This document shows positions 11,207 to 22,929 of a DNA stretch of 64,000 bases, in pieces. The first letter of the stretch is position 1. The number at the start of each line of letters is the position of its first letter. A program made the position numbers and the translations under genes. Origin of the DNA: Nigrospora sphaerica (Eukaryota > Ascomycota > Sordariomycetes > Amphisphaeriales > Apiosporaceae); contig JAGVVL010000015.1 of assembly GCA_018287875.1 (NCBI GenBank), forward strand, positions 310,001-374,000. Reading direction: 5' to 3'. A model generated the notes under the pieces. That model saw nothing but the letters and a program-made list of their open reading frames with translations, was not told the origin of the DNA and searched no databases.

Positions 11207-12766
11207 ATGTCGGAGAACAACCAAATTCTGCTGCAGGGCGGCACGCTTCTACTTCACGAAGAGGACGATAGCGTCACGCCCGTGGTGTCGGATCTCCTCA
11301 TCGAGGGCTCCGTCATATCCAAAATCGGGCGTGACCTACCGAAACCCAGGGGCGAATGCGAGCTGATCGACTGCCGAGGCAAGATCATCAGTCCCGGCTT
11401 CATCGACACGCACCGTCACCTGTGGCAGACCCAGAACAAGGGCCAGCATGCCGACGACACCCTGGTCGAGTACCTCCCGCGGGGTAATTCGACCGCTATT
11501 TTCTGGACGCCCGGGGACCTGTTTTGGGGCCAGCTCGCCGGCGCCCTCGAGGCCATCAGCGCCGGCACCACCACGGTCGTGGACCACGCCAGCTGTAACA
11601 CAAGTCCCGCTCATCGTAGGTTTAAGCCGGAGCCGAGGGTTTGTTGACCACCGACTGACCATGTTCCAGCCCAGGCCGCCATCCAGGCCCTACTGTCTGC
11701 CGGGCTACGGGCCGTGTACTGCTACACTGGCACCCGGAGCGCGGGCGCCGACGAGCCGCTGGCCGTGACTGACGACGACTTCTCCGAGGCCAACCTCGGC
11801 GGCTTCCGGGCGCTAGCCAAGCAGAGCCCGTTCGGCGGGCGGGTGCATATGGGGTACGCGCTGGACAACCTCTACGCGCCGCGCGAGACGGTGCAGCGCA
11901 TGTTCGCGCAGCTGCGCGACGCCGAGGCGGGCCGCGCGCGGCTCATCACGACGCACGACATCAGCGGGCCGATGCGGGGGCCGGGCCCGACGGCGGTGCG
12001 GCGGCTGCACGACTACGGACTGCTGGGGCCCGACGTGCTCGTGTCGCACGCCCACGCGCCGGCGCCCGGCGACGGCGCCCTGTACCGCGCCGCCGGCGCC
12101 CACGTGTCGAGCACGCCCAACTCGGAGTGCCAATGCGGCTTCGGCCCCGTCGCCCTACGCGACGACGACCACTACGCCAGCGCCAGCCTCGGCGCCGACT
12201 GCCACTCGTGGTCCGCCGTCGGCCTGCCCTACCAGGGCCGCCTGCTCCTGCAGGCCGCCCGCCTCGCGCGCGGCCTCGACCTGGCCGCCCGCGGCCGCTG
12301 GTCGCGCCGCACCGGCTTCGGCGTCGAGCGCGTCTTCAACCTGTGCACGCGCGGCGGCGCCCGCGCCGTCGGCCTCGCGCACGAGATCGGCCGCCTCGCC
12401 GTGGGCATGAAGGCCGACGTCGTCGTCTTCGACGGGACGAGCCCCGCCATGCTCGCCGCCGCCGCCGCCAACCCCGTCGCCGCCGTCATGCTACACAGCT
12501 CCGAGGGCGACGTCGAGCTTGTCGTTGTCGACGGCGTCGTCCGCAAGCGCGCCGGCCGCCTCGTCGACGTCCGCGTCGCCGCCGCCCCCGACCCGGCCCA
12601 GAGCGTCGTCCCCGCCGGCGCCGCCCTCGCCTGGCCCGAAATCGCCGCCAACGTGCTCAAGAGCCAGGCCGCCCTCGAGGCGCGCATGAAAGACTTCGAC
12701 TTCGCCCGAGCAGTAGACGTGGTTATCGACTCGTTGCATCTATCGCGGGAAAACCTCGTCGAGTGA
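11207..12766 (+). CDS. metal-dependent amidohydrolase, ATZ/TRZ or cytosine-deaminase-like
   Basis: The model is join(11207..11615, 11670..12766), 501 aa. The 54-bp intron has a GTAGGT donor, a GACTGAC branch point and a TTCCAG acceptor. An acceptor five bases later would break the frame. Metal-site motifs of the amidohydrolase superfamily are present: GFIDTHRH (His69, His71), TTHD (His232), SHAHA (His263 and 265), and GADCHSW (Asp313). The N-terminal beta-sandwich part (residues 8-60) ends in the usual GKIISPGF, and the C-terminal KADVVVFDG block (about 406-414) closes the fold. Such enzymes hydrolyse C-N or C-Cl bonds in rings such as cytosine, guanine, atrazine or imidazolone compounds. The substrate here cannot be read from sequence. 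Confidence 0.85.
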
Positions 12767-13454
12767 AATGTATGGAAGAAAGCCTGCATCGCTGGGTTGG
12801 AGATAGTCGCGTCACCCTGTAAATATTGTAATTCTGGGAATTCGATCGAAGGAGACTACTGAGAACCAACATACCTCGCCAGTGTAGTTGTGATGGTTAC
12901 TCCAGTATTCCACCTGGACCACATCCGTGCCGAAAGTGGCATGACTGAGCTTAGGCGATCGTGGTGAGCACATCGACTTCCCTTTCTGGGGTCGACCGCT
13001 GTGGAAAGCGGATGTATAAGCCACTGGCAAGATCGAATAGACGACCCCGAGCATGGATGGTCAGCTGGAGCGCCGGTTGCCAATGCGGATGTGTACTGAT
13101 ACATGACAGCGTGCTGCTGAGAACCCGGAACACGCTATCGATGGTTCTGTCCTATGAATCCCCATAGCGAGCATTCCAGCCTTTTACTCCGGGTGGCTCC
13201 TTCTTCATTCCAACGACGCCTTCTGCCCCAAACACTTCCCGTCCCCGAGGTGTGCCTTCAACAATAACATTCCAACTTTCGGACGGCACATTCTCTTTCT
13301 CGCCTGCCATTTCCCCACCAACTCACTGTTCTCCTTCTCGTATTGGCCAGTCCACCCTTCGTCTAACCAAACCCACGACACGCAAATTGTTCGAAGAGAC
13401 ATTTGTATGCCCCACTGGCTTAGTTTTTTTTTTCTTCAGATTGACAAGACAACG
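12767..13454. promoter_or_regulatory. intergenic with a C/T-rich leader
   Basis: No gene is supported. From about 13190 to 13440 the sequence becomes strongly C/T-rich and ends in a T run, which fits the promoter and 5' leader of the gene at 13455. Confidence 0.4.
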
Positions 13455-14537
13455 ATGGTCAGACATCCCATCCGTGGGGATGGGGAGATGCTGCCACCCA
13501 GATTCCTGGAGGCGAGGCTGCACAGGGACCTGAACAACCAAGTGCGCCTGTTGCGGCGGAACCACTTCGACCAGCTGGGCCAGTTGCAGCAGCAGCACCA
13601 AGAACAGCTGCGCTGGCTCCACCGAGAGCAGCGCCAGCAGCTGCGACGGCGGCAGCAGCAGGATCACCGGCAGCTTCGGCAAGAAGAGAAGGATACCCGT
13701 CGCGCCCAAGAGCAAGGTCCGTCGTCGGAGCAAAGCCGCAGGCGTCGTGCAGACAGGGCACACGAGCAAGCGCCTGTCCCAAGGGAGGATGGCGAGATGC
13801 AAGACGAGGGCCCCGGCCAGGAGGATGAGCAGTTTTCTGGGGAACAGATGGATGTCCTGCCTTCGATCGAGATCGACGACAACATCGCCGCACCCTGTGG
13901 AGATATCCTCACGGCCCCAGGTCTGACGCATAATATAGCCCGTGGAGTCTCGAGCATTCGCAACGACGCTCTGAGCAACGATCAATCGGCCGCCGCATCG
14001 TCCTTGTTTTCCTCTGAATGGGCCGGCTTCTCAAGTGAAGAGGAGGGAAAACCCGACGTCCACCAGCAGACTCGGGCGGAGCCGTTCAGCCTGTCCAGAA
14101 TCAAAAGGGCCACCCCCTTTGGCCCGTCCACGGCCAACCCCTTCAGACCGAGGAGCCCGACGGAGTCGGTGAGCCCCTTCGCAGAGTCTAGCCCGTCCGA
14201 TGCAGCCGATCCCGTCAAGTCGGGCAACATGACCAAGTCGGATGGTACGTCTCGAGGCGGGGCCAAAGACGCCAGGCATGGGGGACGCCGCCAGTCCATG
14301 CCAGGACGCGGTGGAGGGAACCTCCCTGGAGCCCGAAATGAAAGGCACCGGGTGCGACGCCGAGGACGAAAAAATAATGGTGGCCGTAACCGGACGGGAA
14401 GATGGGCAAGCTTACATAGTAGCCTGGAGGCCGCAATCGACGGTAGAGGCGAAGCAGAAAAGGCCGAGAGCCAACGCAGCGCTGGCGAACGTAGAGGCCG
14501 CCGTGAGCATCGGAATCCGAGGTGGTTGATGAGGTGA
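13455..14537 (+). CDS. Gln/Arg-rich coiled-coil protein, unknown function
   Basis: The frame from the ATG at 13455 (context caacgATGG) gives 360 aa. Another in-frame ATG lies 48 bases upstream but sits before a T-run. Residues about 15-90 form a dense Gln/Arg/Leu coiled coil with repeated QLRRQQ-like heptads. An acidic segment and Ser/Pro-rich linkers follow, with an NPFRPRSPTESVSPF stretch near 235-250 that resembles a phosphorylated nuclear or chromatin-linked tail. The C-terminus is basic. A GTACGT at 14244 could be a donor that shifts the last exon into another open plus-strand frame (14242-14529) with more natural composition, so the C-terminus is uncertain. I do not recognise the family. 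Confidence 0.5.
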   Translation: MVRHPIRGDGEMLPPRFLEARLHRDLNNQVRLLRRNHFDQLGQLQQQHQEQLRWLHREQRQQLRRRQQQDHRQLRQEEKDTRRAQEQGPSSEQSRRRRADRAHEQAPVPREDGEMQDEGPGQEDEQFSGEQMDVLPSIEIDDNIAAPCGDILTAPGLTHNIARGVSSIRNDALSNDQSAAASSLFSSEWAGFSSEEEGKPDVHQQTRAEPFSLSRIKRATPFGPSTANPFRPRSPTESVSPFAESSPSDAADPVKSGNMTKSDGTSRGGAKDARHGGRRQSMPGRGGGNLPGARNERHRVRRRGRKNNGGRNRTGRWASLHSSLEAAIDGRGEAEKAESQRSAGERRGRREHRNPRWLMR

Positions 14538-15017
14538 ACCTTCTGATTTGTCGACGAGGAAGGTGGCTGGTAGGGTTCTGGGGTGGGTTCATGAGATATG
14601 AAAATAGCGTTATTAGCGAGGCGGTTCACTAATGTGGCATGACGATATGATGCGGCCTTGCTACCCAGCAGCCCCCGATCGGCTCCCGGAACACGATTCC
14701 AATGCAGTTTGCAGCGCAAGGCTCCTGGTTTGCAGTTACGTGATACTTGCAGTCTCTGCTAGGAATTCTCTGAATCATGACACATCCCAAAGAAGCGATG
14801 GCGCCGGGAATTGAGACACTGACTGGGAGGGATCCCCCGTATTGGACGTTGGGATTGAGTTTGCGGCTCTCCAGCCCGATCGGGTAGGGGTGAGATCGAC
14901 ACGTGCGTCCAAGCTTGCCGTGGCGCTACTGCCCGGGCCTTGGCTACGATGCACCGCTAGCAGACAAACCAAATCGGTCCATGTAGCTGCATTTGCTCCC
15001 TCGCGTATCTTCGCCCC
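14538..15017. other. intergenic between convergent genes
   Basis: This lies between the plus-strand coiled-coil gene and the minus-strand MFS transporter. It should contain both 3' UTRs. I see nothing else. Confidence 0.45.
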
Positions 15018-16848
15018 TTAGACGGGCAAGTTGTCGGCGTAGGCGAGGCGTTCGACGCTCTCCTTCTTCCGGTCCTCGGCCAGCGTCTTTGCGAACTTGC
15101 TGCGGTCGCGGACAAGGGGGCCCTTCCAGTAGAAGACGTAGATGGGCGCGACGCAGAGGAGGCTGAGGCCGGCGAGGATGGTGGTGGCGTACTCGACGGC
15201 GTGGCCGCCGATGCCCGTGTAGAGGGGGGTGGCGTACATGGCCGAGATGCCGGCGAGGAGGTCGCGGGCGAAGGCGTTGCCGCCGCAGGCCGAGGCCGAG
15301 TAGACGCCGTAGGCGGCCAGCATGTAGTCGACGGTCGAGAAGTAGATGGCGTAATTGGCGACGCCGACGAGGGCCGAGAAGAGCATGGGCGCGATCCAGG
15401 GCACGCGCGGCGGCCCCAGCGACGTCCAGGCGAAGCCGATGAGGCCGATGGGCTCGAGCGGCGCCAGCCAGAGCAGGACCTTGAGGCGCCGCTCCGGCAG
15501 GAAGCAGTCGTTTCCCTTGCGGGCGCGGATCGTGTCGTCGCGCCGGAAGCACGGCAGGTACAGCAGGTAGGCGGCGAAGTAGGCGGCGTTGATCGGGATG
15601 AAGGCCCATGCCTGGGCGAGGACGCCAAAGCCCCACTTGGTGTAGACCTCGGGGAAGGACTCGAGGAAGGTGAAGATGAGGGCGTCGGAGAAGCCCGAGA
15701 GCAGCGACAGGCAGAGCACGATGGGCTCGCGCACGAACATCTCGAACGGCCGCGCCCAGACGATGCCGGCCTCCTTGAGCGAGATGCGCGGCTTCTTGAG
15801 CTCGTTGGGCCCGTAGACGTCGGGGTCCTCGCCCGTGCGCCGCCGCCGCTTGGCCTCTCGGTCGAGCAGGATGGTCGCGCGGCTTTCGGGCATGAAGAGG
15901 AAGACGGCCTGCACGGCCCCGCCGAAGACGAGCATGATCCAAAAGAACCAGGGCCAGTCGAGGACTGAAGGGGGGAGAAGAGAGTCAGCATGGGCGGGTA
16001 TTGGGTGACGGCAAGGGATGAAATCCAGGGAGGGGGTCGGAAAGGCCGCTCACATCGATGAATGGGCCCGCCAATGATGCCGCCGATACTGGTGCCGATA
16101 CACGACGACAGCACGATGAAAGCCAACGGCCATTGCTGTTCTTCCGGCAGGTACAAATCGGCGATTAGACCGAGCGTAACGCTGCCACCCGCGGTAGACA
16201 AGCCGCCCTGCGCGGGAGAAGAGGAGAGCGAGTCAGCCCACGCGCGCCCACAAGGAGCCGTGATACATGAGAACTTACGAGGGCGCGGCAGACGACGATG
16301 GTGGCCCAGTTGGGGGCGAGGGCGCAGGGGATCTGCCAGAGGTTGATGAGCAGCATGGAGAGCTGGAGGATGGGCCAGCGGCCGAACTCCTCGCTCCAGG
16401 GGGCCCAGAGCTCGCATCCGAAGGCGTACATGACGAGGTAGATCATCTGGCCGACGCGGGCGCCCTGCTCGTCGATGCCGAACGCCTCGGACAGCTGCGT
16501 GATGGCGCTCGGGAAGACGGACGTGTTGTAGTTCATGGCGATCTGGACACCGGCGACGGCGCCGAGGTACATCCACTTCTTCCACGCCGGCCACGCGTAG
16601 GCGAGAACCTCGGGCGCGTCGTGTTCCGTCAGCTCTCGCGGGCCCCCGCGGCCGCCGTGGTGCTCGTCATGCTGCCCCCGCTCGAGCTTTTCCGTGGCCG
16701 CTTCGTCGGAGCACGAGGAGGCGCCGCCCGGGTCTCGCGGTCCGACGGCATTCGCCTCCGCCCCCTCCTCTTTTTCGGGGTCGGCGGGGGGGTAGCGGTG
16801 GTGATGGTGGGTGGAATCCATCGGGGAGTCGGGCCTCGGCTCGAACAT
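15018..16848 (-). CDS. MFS transporter, fungal DHA1-like (drug or polyamine antiporter type)
   Basis: The model is complement(15018..15964, 16054..16207, 16279..16848), 556 aa, at the usual length. Intron 1 (71 bp) has GTAAGT and a GGCTGAC branch point. Intron 2 (88 bp) has GTGAGC and a CTTCAG acceptor. All phases join. Residues 1-75 are a charged, His-rich cytosolic tail. The first membrane segments carry a motif-A-like loop (ELWAPWSEEFGRWP, about 145-160). Exon 2 contains the STAGGSVTLGLIADLY segment, and exon 3 opens with the LDWPWFFW block typical of fungal DHA1 proteins. A central loop rich in Arg and Lys follows, then six more hydrophobic segments. It is probably a plasma-membrane proton antiporter that exports small molecules. 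The substrate is unknown. Confidence 0.88.
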
Positions 16849-18036
16849 GCTGGGAGGGAAGAGGTGTGCAGCGGCAGGGCGAAGGGAGATAGCAGCCAGG
16901 GCGTCCCGGGAAAGGGCAACGGGCTGGTGATTTATTCACGTCCGCCCGTAAAGAAGCACAACACGCGTCAGCGCGTGCGGACGGTCATCTTGAACCCCGT
17001 CCGTACCGGGGGCCCAACCCCACCGAGACGTTTGCAACTCATGACGACCCGCATACGGACCGAGTAGCTGCAGCCTATCCACTATCCGGACTACCTCCCG
17101 CAACGAATCGTGATGGGACCCGATGATGACTTGCCAAACGATGGCAGAGCAAGTGAAACTTAAACCCTTCGGCGAGAGAGTGTGTGCATAGAAGTGCATT
17201 GTTAATTCCCGGGTCGCCCTTCGACGATAAAACGACTCGGGTTTGCTATCCCACTCGTCCTCCCGTGGGCGCGCAGGTGTTTGTCACTAAAGCCAAGACG
17301 GCACAAGCATTAGTGGATTGCGGCTCTGCTCAAGGTTAGTCCCGAACGTAGATGTGCAAACGGCAACTGATGTCTTTTTGGTTTAATTCTCCACCGCCGG
17401 CAGCTCGACTCATTCGGGGCGCTACGCGATTCTGTAGATCAGTTGGTGGGTGACGTTGGTGATCGTCGGGGCGTGACGTCAAACCTTTTCGGAATTGCGG
17501 TTTGTCGGGCGGGCCGCTTCCCAAAGCCCCGTCCACCACCGTTAGTATCGAGGGCCGTGACGACAAGTGGGACGCGTCGAGAACTCGGCCCCGCAAGCCG
17601 AATGATGCTTTACCTCATCGCTCTCCGCTACCCGCCTCCCCCAAGCCAAAGTTTTTCTTTATGTCTCTGTTTACTATGATGCAGGACTGGACCCTTCCTA
17701 CTCCCCCGCCGTACCCTGCACTGCATAATCAGGAGCCGTTACACAATACTCTCCTCCGCGCTATCATGAACTGGTATTCAAGAGAGACGCCTGCCTGTTC
17801 TCATGTAAACGGTATTATGGTGAAGAGGAGTTCTATGGGACGTCACTGGCCTTTATATTCATCCTATGCGACTCTATCGCAACGGACAAAGCTAGCGTAC
17901 ATGCTTAATTTAACATCGACTTTATCCACAACCCCCCCCCCCCCCGCCCACCCCCTTGAGTCCATCGACGCCCCAGCGGATTCTCTACTACGAAAAGGCC
18001 ACACGAAGCATATCTCGCACACGATCTCGGATAAGC
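16849..18036. promoter_or_regulatory. MFS promoter side and LINE 5' flank; no gene seen
   Basis: The right flank of the MFS start holds its promoter. A run of about 14 C residues at 17931-17945 lies about 100 bases before the LINE. Open frames in this stretch show no domain. Confidence 0.4.
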
Positions 18037-18049
18037 ATGGGCATTGAAT
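18037..18049 (+). repeat. LINE target-site duplication, left copy
   Basis: The 13-mer ATGGGCATTGAAT occurs here and again, identical, at 22930-22942 immediately after the (AAT)n tail of the element. Confidence 0.92.
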
Positions 18050-18176
18050 ACGCTCAGTTTTGGGGGAAAAAAAAACTTTTCGAAACCGACTCCACACGGC
18101 GATAACTTCACAACCACGACTCTGAAACCCACCGGATAGCCCGGAAACAGTTCCTAGGGCCCCAATTACCCTAGAA

Positions 18177-19541
18177 ATGGTCGATTCACCACCCTCGAGG
18201 CAAAGCGCGGGTGGTGAGAGCCTCCAACGGCCCGCCCCACCGCTTAAGCTATCGCCTCCGGACTCGAGAACGCCATCGCCAAGCAGCCTCACAGCACCTA
18301 GACCTGGTCTAGATGCCATACGCAGCGCGGTCAACAGCTTCAAACGCTTCCTAGCCGGTGAACCGGATATGGCAGCTATAGCCGCAGCCGCCCAGACCGC
18401 TATTCCGATCCTAGAGGCGGCCTAGACAGCCGAGGGGCCAAACAGCTGCACTAGCATCGAAAAGCGCATCAACGCTATCGAGAACACGCTACAGGCTATC
18501 CATAAAGACATTAAAGCCCCTAAGACGTACGCAGCTGCTGCTTCCACTATAACTGCTACCCCCGCACCTAGAGCCCCCCAGACAGCTAAGGCACTGCCTC
18601 CACGGCAGGAACGAGAGATCACAGTTAAGGCCGCAGAGGTAGAAGGACGCACCTACATAGAGATCGTACGTAAGATCAACGCCGCCGCAAGGAGAGAGGT
18701 AGCAGTAGTAGCTTGGAAGCTCCCCAGTGGAGACTACGCTGTTATATGCAAAACAACAGCAAAGAAACAGGCCTTGGAAGCCGACCTAGCCTGGACCGCC
18801 GAGGCCTTCGGAGAGAACGCCTCTATCCAGAAGAGAAAGATCCTGGTGGTAGCCCATAGCATCAACAAGGAAGCCGTAGAAACGAACCTAGGATAGCTAG
18901 GAACCCAGCTTCGGAACCAACCAGGAGGCCCTATCGACATCCTGGAAGCAAAGCTCCCTCGCAACGCTAAGACGTCGTCCAGGAAGGTCACGACCCTATA
19001 TATCGCCGTCGCTACTGTTCAGCAAGCAGAGCAGCTATGCCGAGACGGCCTTATCTGGCAGTACGGGTACTATCTATATGAGCCTTTCGCCGAAGGAGCG
19101 CAACTTAAGCAGTGCTACCACTGTTATCGATACGGACATATTGCCCGAGTCTGCCGTCACGCACGAAGGTGCGGACTCTGCTCTTCGACTAAGCATAACG
19201 ATAAAGAATGCCCCGAAATGGAGAACTAAAGCCGATACTGCTGTCCTGTATGTCGAGGACCACACACGGCGTGGTCTAAGGACTGCCCAGTCCGCCAGGA
19301 GCAGGCCCAGATCGCCAAGGCTGCTTATATCACGAGACCGAAGGGATTCGCACTGCCCCCGTAAGAACCCCCTAAGCCAACAGCCGAAGACTAGCAGATA
19401 GTACAGCCGCGGAAGCGTCGAGCAACCAGCTGCCGTACTAGAAGCACTGGCAGAGCCCGCAGCAGAACCCACGAAGCGATAGACGACATAGATATCGAAA
19501 CGCCGGAATCTACGCAGGACAGCATCCACGCCCGCCAATGA
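18177..19541 (+). pseudogene. LINE ORF1 (gag-like, CCHC zinc knuckles), with in-frame stops
   Basis: The single frame from the ATG at 18177 to the TGA at 19539 is interrupted by TAG at 18423, TAG at 18894, TAA at 19227, TAA at 19362 and TAG at 19392. The N-terminus is Ser/Pro-rich and a middle segment resembles an RNA-binding fold. Two adjacent knuckles lie at about 19110-19215 (CYHCYRYGH..., then CGLCSSTKH...) and a third at about 19244-19290 (CPVCRGPH...). Such proteins bind the element's RNA and form the ribonucleoprotein particle. The terminal TGA overlaps the ORF2 ATG. Confidence 0.85.
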
Positions 19542-22500
19542 CAGCTCTAAGGATCCTACACTGGAACACGCGGAAAAGCAAGAAAGCGCAGATACCGGCG
19601 GTCGAGGCTATCCACAAAGAGTACGACGTTCTAGCTATACAAGAGCCCTAGAAGAACCCGCATATACCGACTACCTACTGCCCGAGATCCTCTCTGTACT
19701 ACCTTCTCTATGCCACCGAGGGAGGCAGAGCATGCATCTACATTAATAAGAAGTACCCCCCAACGCAGTGGACTTACAAGGCGCAGCTAGACAGGTGTCA
19801 CCTCACGATCCAGCTACCTGACGGTCCCCTAACGGTTATCTGCATATACTCGCCTCCCCCTGGGTCCACCAGCAGATCGGACCTGCCAGCTATCGAAGCG
19901 CTCCATACCGAACCCCAGCTAAGACGAACAGTCCTCGTAGGAGACTTCAACGTCCACCACCCCGTCTGGGGAGGATACAACGTCCGGCCCTATAGAGCGG
20001 CCGATAAGCTGCTCCAGCTAGCAGAATCCTGGAGGCTCCAGCTGATCACACCTCCTGGAACACCGACATGGACTCGAAAAGGATGCGCAGACTCTACAAT
20101 CGACCTAGCGTGGGCCACGGACGATCTCCGGGCTGCGTACAACGGGTATGCTCCATATGCTGGATCCGACCACCTCCCACAGGTGATACGCGTGGCCGGA
20201 ACTCGAAGCGATCCTTAGGATAGACCGCGACGCAGCTGGAAAATAGCCGATTACGACCAAGCGAAGGCAGAAGCGGCACACCTACCGCAGCCAGGGCTAC
20301 TTAAGACACCAGAAGAGATCGACGGATACACCGAAATGTTAACTAAAGAGCTAACCCGGATAGCCGACCTCGCGGCACCCCCCCGTCGCTCTAAGGGGAG
20401 AGGCAAGGCCTGGTGGAATCGTAATATAAAGGAGTTCATAGAAGAAGAGAGAAGAGCCCAGCGGACATGGCTTTCCGATAGAACGGACGCAGCCTGGCGA
20501 GCCCTCCGACAAGCATCTCTATCGAAAAAGAAAGCAATCCGCGAAGCGAAAACATCGACCTGGAGAAGCATGCTACACGAGGCCTCCAGCCAGCCAGCTG
20601 GTATCTGGAGCATCGCAAGATAAGCCAGAACTGAAGGGGCCGCGCCGCCGCTTCCCCTAGCCGTCCCCACGCTCTATACACCGCAAGGCGAAGCAACGAC
20701 GCATAAGGAGAAAGCAGAGGCCTTCCGCGTAAGGTTCTATCCTCCCCCTAAAGCTACGCCGACCGGTTTCCGAACAATAAACCGGCTCGCACCGCCTCTT
20801 AATATCGATTACGAGGTTATAACGGAGCAAGTACAGGACGTCCTTACTAAGGCCAGACAGTGGAAAGCGCCTGGACCAGACCAGCTCCCAAACGGATTCC
20901 TGAAGCGTCTAGGAAAGCCACTTTACCGAGCTCTAGCCTCTCTAACAGAGGCATGCTAGCGTATAGGATATTATCCTAGAGCGTTCCAGAAAGCAGTCAC
21001 CGTTATCCTTCGGAAACCAGGAAAGCAGCCGAGCGAGTACTACCAAGCTGGCAGATGGAGACCTATCGCCCTGCTTAACACCATGGGCAAGGCGATCGAG
21101 AGCCTGCTAGCGTAACAGCTAGCCAGCTTTGCCGAAGAGAACGGACTCCTCCTAGACGAACAGATAGGTAACCGGAAAGGTCGTTCTATGGAGACTGCTC
21201 TGCGGCTACTAACAGACTTAGTTCGTACGGCCTGGAAGTATAGGGGCACAGCAACCCTCCTCTCGCTGGATATCTCGGGAGCTTTCGACTCCGTCGACCA
21301 TAGAAGGCTCCTCGCTAACCTACAAGCGTTAAGGGTCCCTATATGGACTATTAACTGGATCCGAAGCTTCCTATTTAACCGATCAACAACGCTGTTATTT
21401 GATGGCCAGGAATCGGATGAGATCCCGGTCCCAGCCGGCGTTCTGTAAGGCTCGCCCCTGTCACCTATTCTCTTCTGCCTCTATACAGCTGGTTTTTATA
21501 AAGCTCTCCGCGCTGTCCTAGGGATAGCTGCCATAGCTTTCGCAGACGACACGAACCTTGTGGGCTTCGGCTTAAACCTAGAGCAGACCTGCGAGCAGCT
21601 AGAAGCCGCTTATAGGGTTTGCAAAGAATAGGCAGTCAGCTATAGTATAACCTTTGCAGTTAAGAAATACCACTTGGTCCACTTCTCCCGAAGACGGAAG
21701 GGTCCGGACACGAAAATAGCCCTGGAAGGTCACGAAATTAAGCCAGAAGACTCCTGCCGCGTCCTCGGCATCCAGGTAGATAGACGCCTCTGCTGGGACA
21801 CCCACATCCAGTCGATCTCCAAGAAGATGGCAACGCATGTCTATGCCCTGGACCGCATAGCAGCCTTGACATGGGGTGCGTCCCTCCAGCGAGCCCGCCA
21901 AGTCTACATAGCCGTCGCGCGGTCTGCTATAGGCTATGGAGCCTTAGAATGGCACCACCACATCTCGAAAAGCAGGGCTAAGACACTAGGCGATATCCAG
22001 ACCGAGTGCCTCCGTAAGGTCATAGGGGCTTTCAAGGCGATAGCAGCCACGATACTAGAAACAGAAGCCTACGTATCGCCCCTAGAGGTATGGCTTAATA
22101 AAAGAGTGGCGGCGTCGGAAGAGAGGCTCCAGCAGCCGCGTATCGCATCACTTATCCAAGCTAGATGCGACAGGGCAGCTAGGTGGATCCTAACAAGGCC
22201 GACTCGACGGCGCAGACGGATAGGCCCGGAAGTCCCTGACCGTAAGAGATGGCTAGACGTGTGGCTGGCCGGAGAGTCGGCAAGCAAGGCCGAGGAGAGG
22301 GACTGGCTCCAGAGATGGCAGCAAAGCCAGACACTGCGGCAAAACCAGACATCGCGAGCTCCAGCAATAACTAAAAAGCCTCCGGATAAGCATGTCCTTA
22401 AGCTCTATAAGGGGCTCCACAAGGCGGAGAGCTCGATCCTCGTCCAGGCAAGGACTGGCAAGATCGGACTGCGAGACTTCCTCTTTAAACGCAGGGTCCC

Positions 22501-22735
22501 AGGCTTCGACAGCCCACGGTGCGATTGCGGTCAAGGTAGGGAGACCGTCCGACATATCCTCGTTTTCTGCCCAAGGGAGAGAGAAAGACGAGAGCATCTC
22601 GTCCAAGCTTTAGGAGGACCGATAGACACGGACAGGATGCTCGACACCCCAGGAAAAGCAGGAATTATCGCGAGATGGCTACTCCGCTCGGGCAGGCTAG
22701 ACATGTTCCAGCTGGCGAATCAACTTATCAGCTAG
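19538..22735 (+). pseudogene. LINE ORF2: endonuclease and reverse transcriptase, with in-frame stops
   Basis: One frame of 1066 codons runs from the ATG at 19538 to the stop at 22735, interrupted by TAG at 19649, TAA at 20621, 21113 and 21446, and TAG at 20216, 20957 and 21629. Residues 1-225 are the endonuclease/exonuclease/phosphatase fold (LHWNTRKSK; VGDFNVHHPVWGG; GSDHLP). Reverse transcriptase follows, with YRPIALL near 21060, SLDISGAFDSVDH near 21265, GSPLSPILF just after the 21446 stop, and a FADD catalytic box at 21539-21550. The C-terminus carries a C-D-C...H...C finger near 22525-22570. I see no RNase H motif. Tryptophan or glutamine would fit the family at most of the stops. Confidence 0.9.
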
Positions 22736-22929
22736 GAAGCGGGCGCGCTGAGCCCGATCTCGGTATGGCAGGTCAAAGAGTAGATAGAAGCGGTACGACG
22801 CAGCGGAACCTAGGTTTTTCACCCGGCCGGACGTCAGCCCGGAACGGTTTTCCTAGGCTGAGATGCGTAGGGGGTCCTCATGGCCTTGATAGGTCGCTAG
22901 GTGTAAGAATAATAATAATAATAATAATA

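Larger units (their letters stand above)
18050..22929 (+). mobile_element. full-length Tad-like non-LTR retrotransposon (LINE), RIP-damaged
   Basis: This 4.88-kb element is bounded by a perfect 13-bp target-site duplication and ends in an (AAT)n tail at about 22905-22929. It has the classic two-ORF layout: ORF1 with CCHC knuckles, and ORF2 with an apurinic-type endonuclease followed by reverse transcriptase. I found no frameshift in either ORF. The damage I see is nonsense: five stops in ORF1 and seven in ORF2, all TAG or TAA and none TGA, which is what CpA-to-TpA RIP makes from TGG, CAG and CAA codons. The intact ends suggest insertion was fairly recent. Clade assignment (Tad/I-like) rests on layout and motifs only. 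Confidence 0.93.

Noticed and set aside
13323..13985. Leu-rich minus-strand frame that looks membrane-like
   Set aside because: It is the complement of the Gln/Arg-rich coiled coil (CAG repeated gives Leu on the other strand).
15018..16848. MFS transporter as part of a cluster with the coiled-coil gene and amidohydrolase
   Set aside because: Orientation and spacing give no sign of linkage, and no biosynthetic core enzyme is present nearby.
18177..22735. Stop-codon reassignment or programmed readthrough in the LINE
   Set aside because: Ordinary host genes in the window end in TAG, TAA and TGA, and the pattern is fully explained by RIP at CpA.
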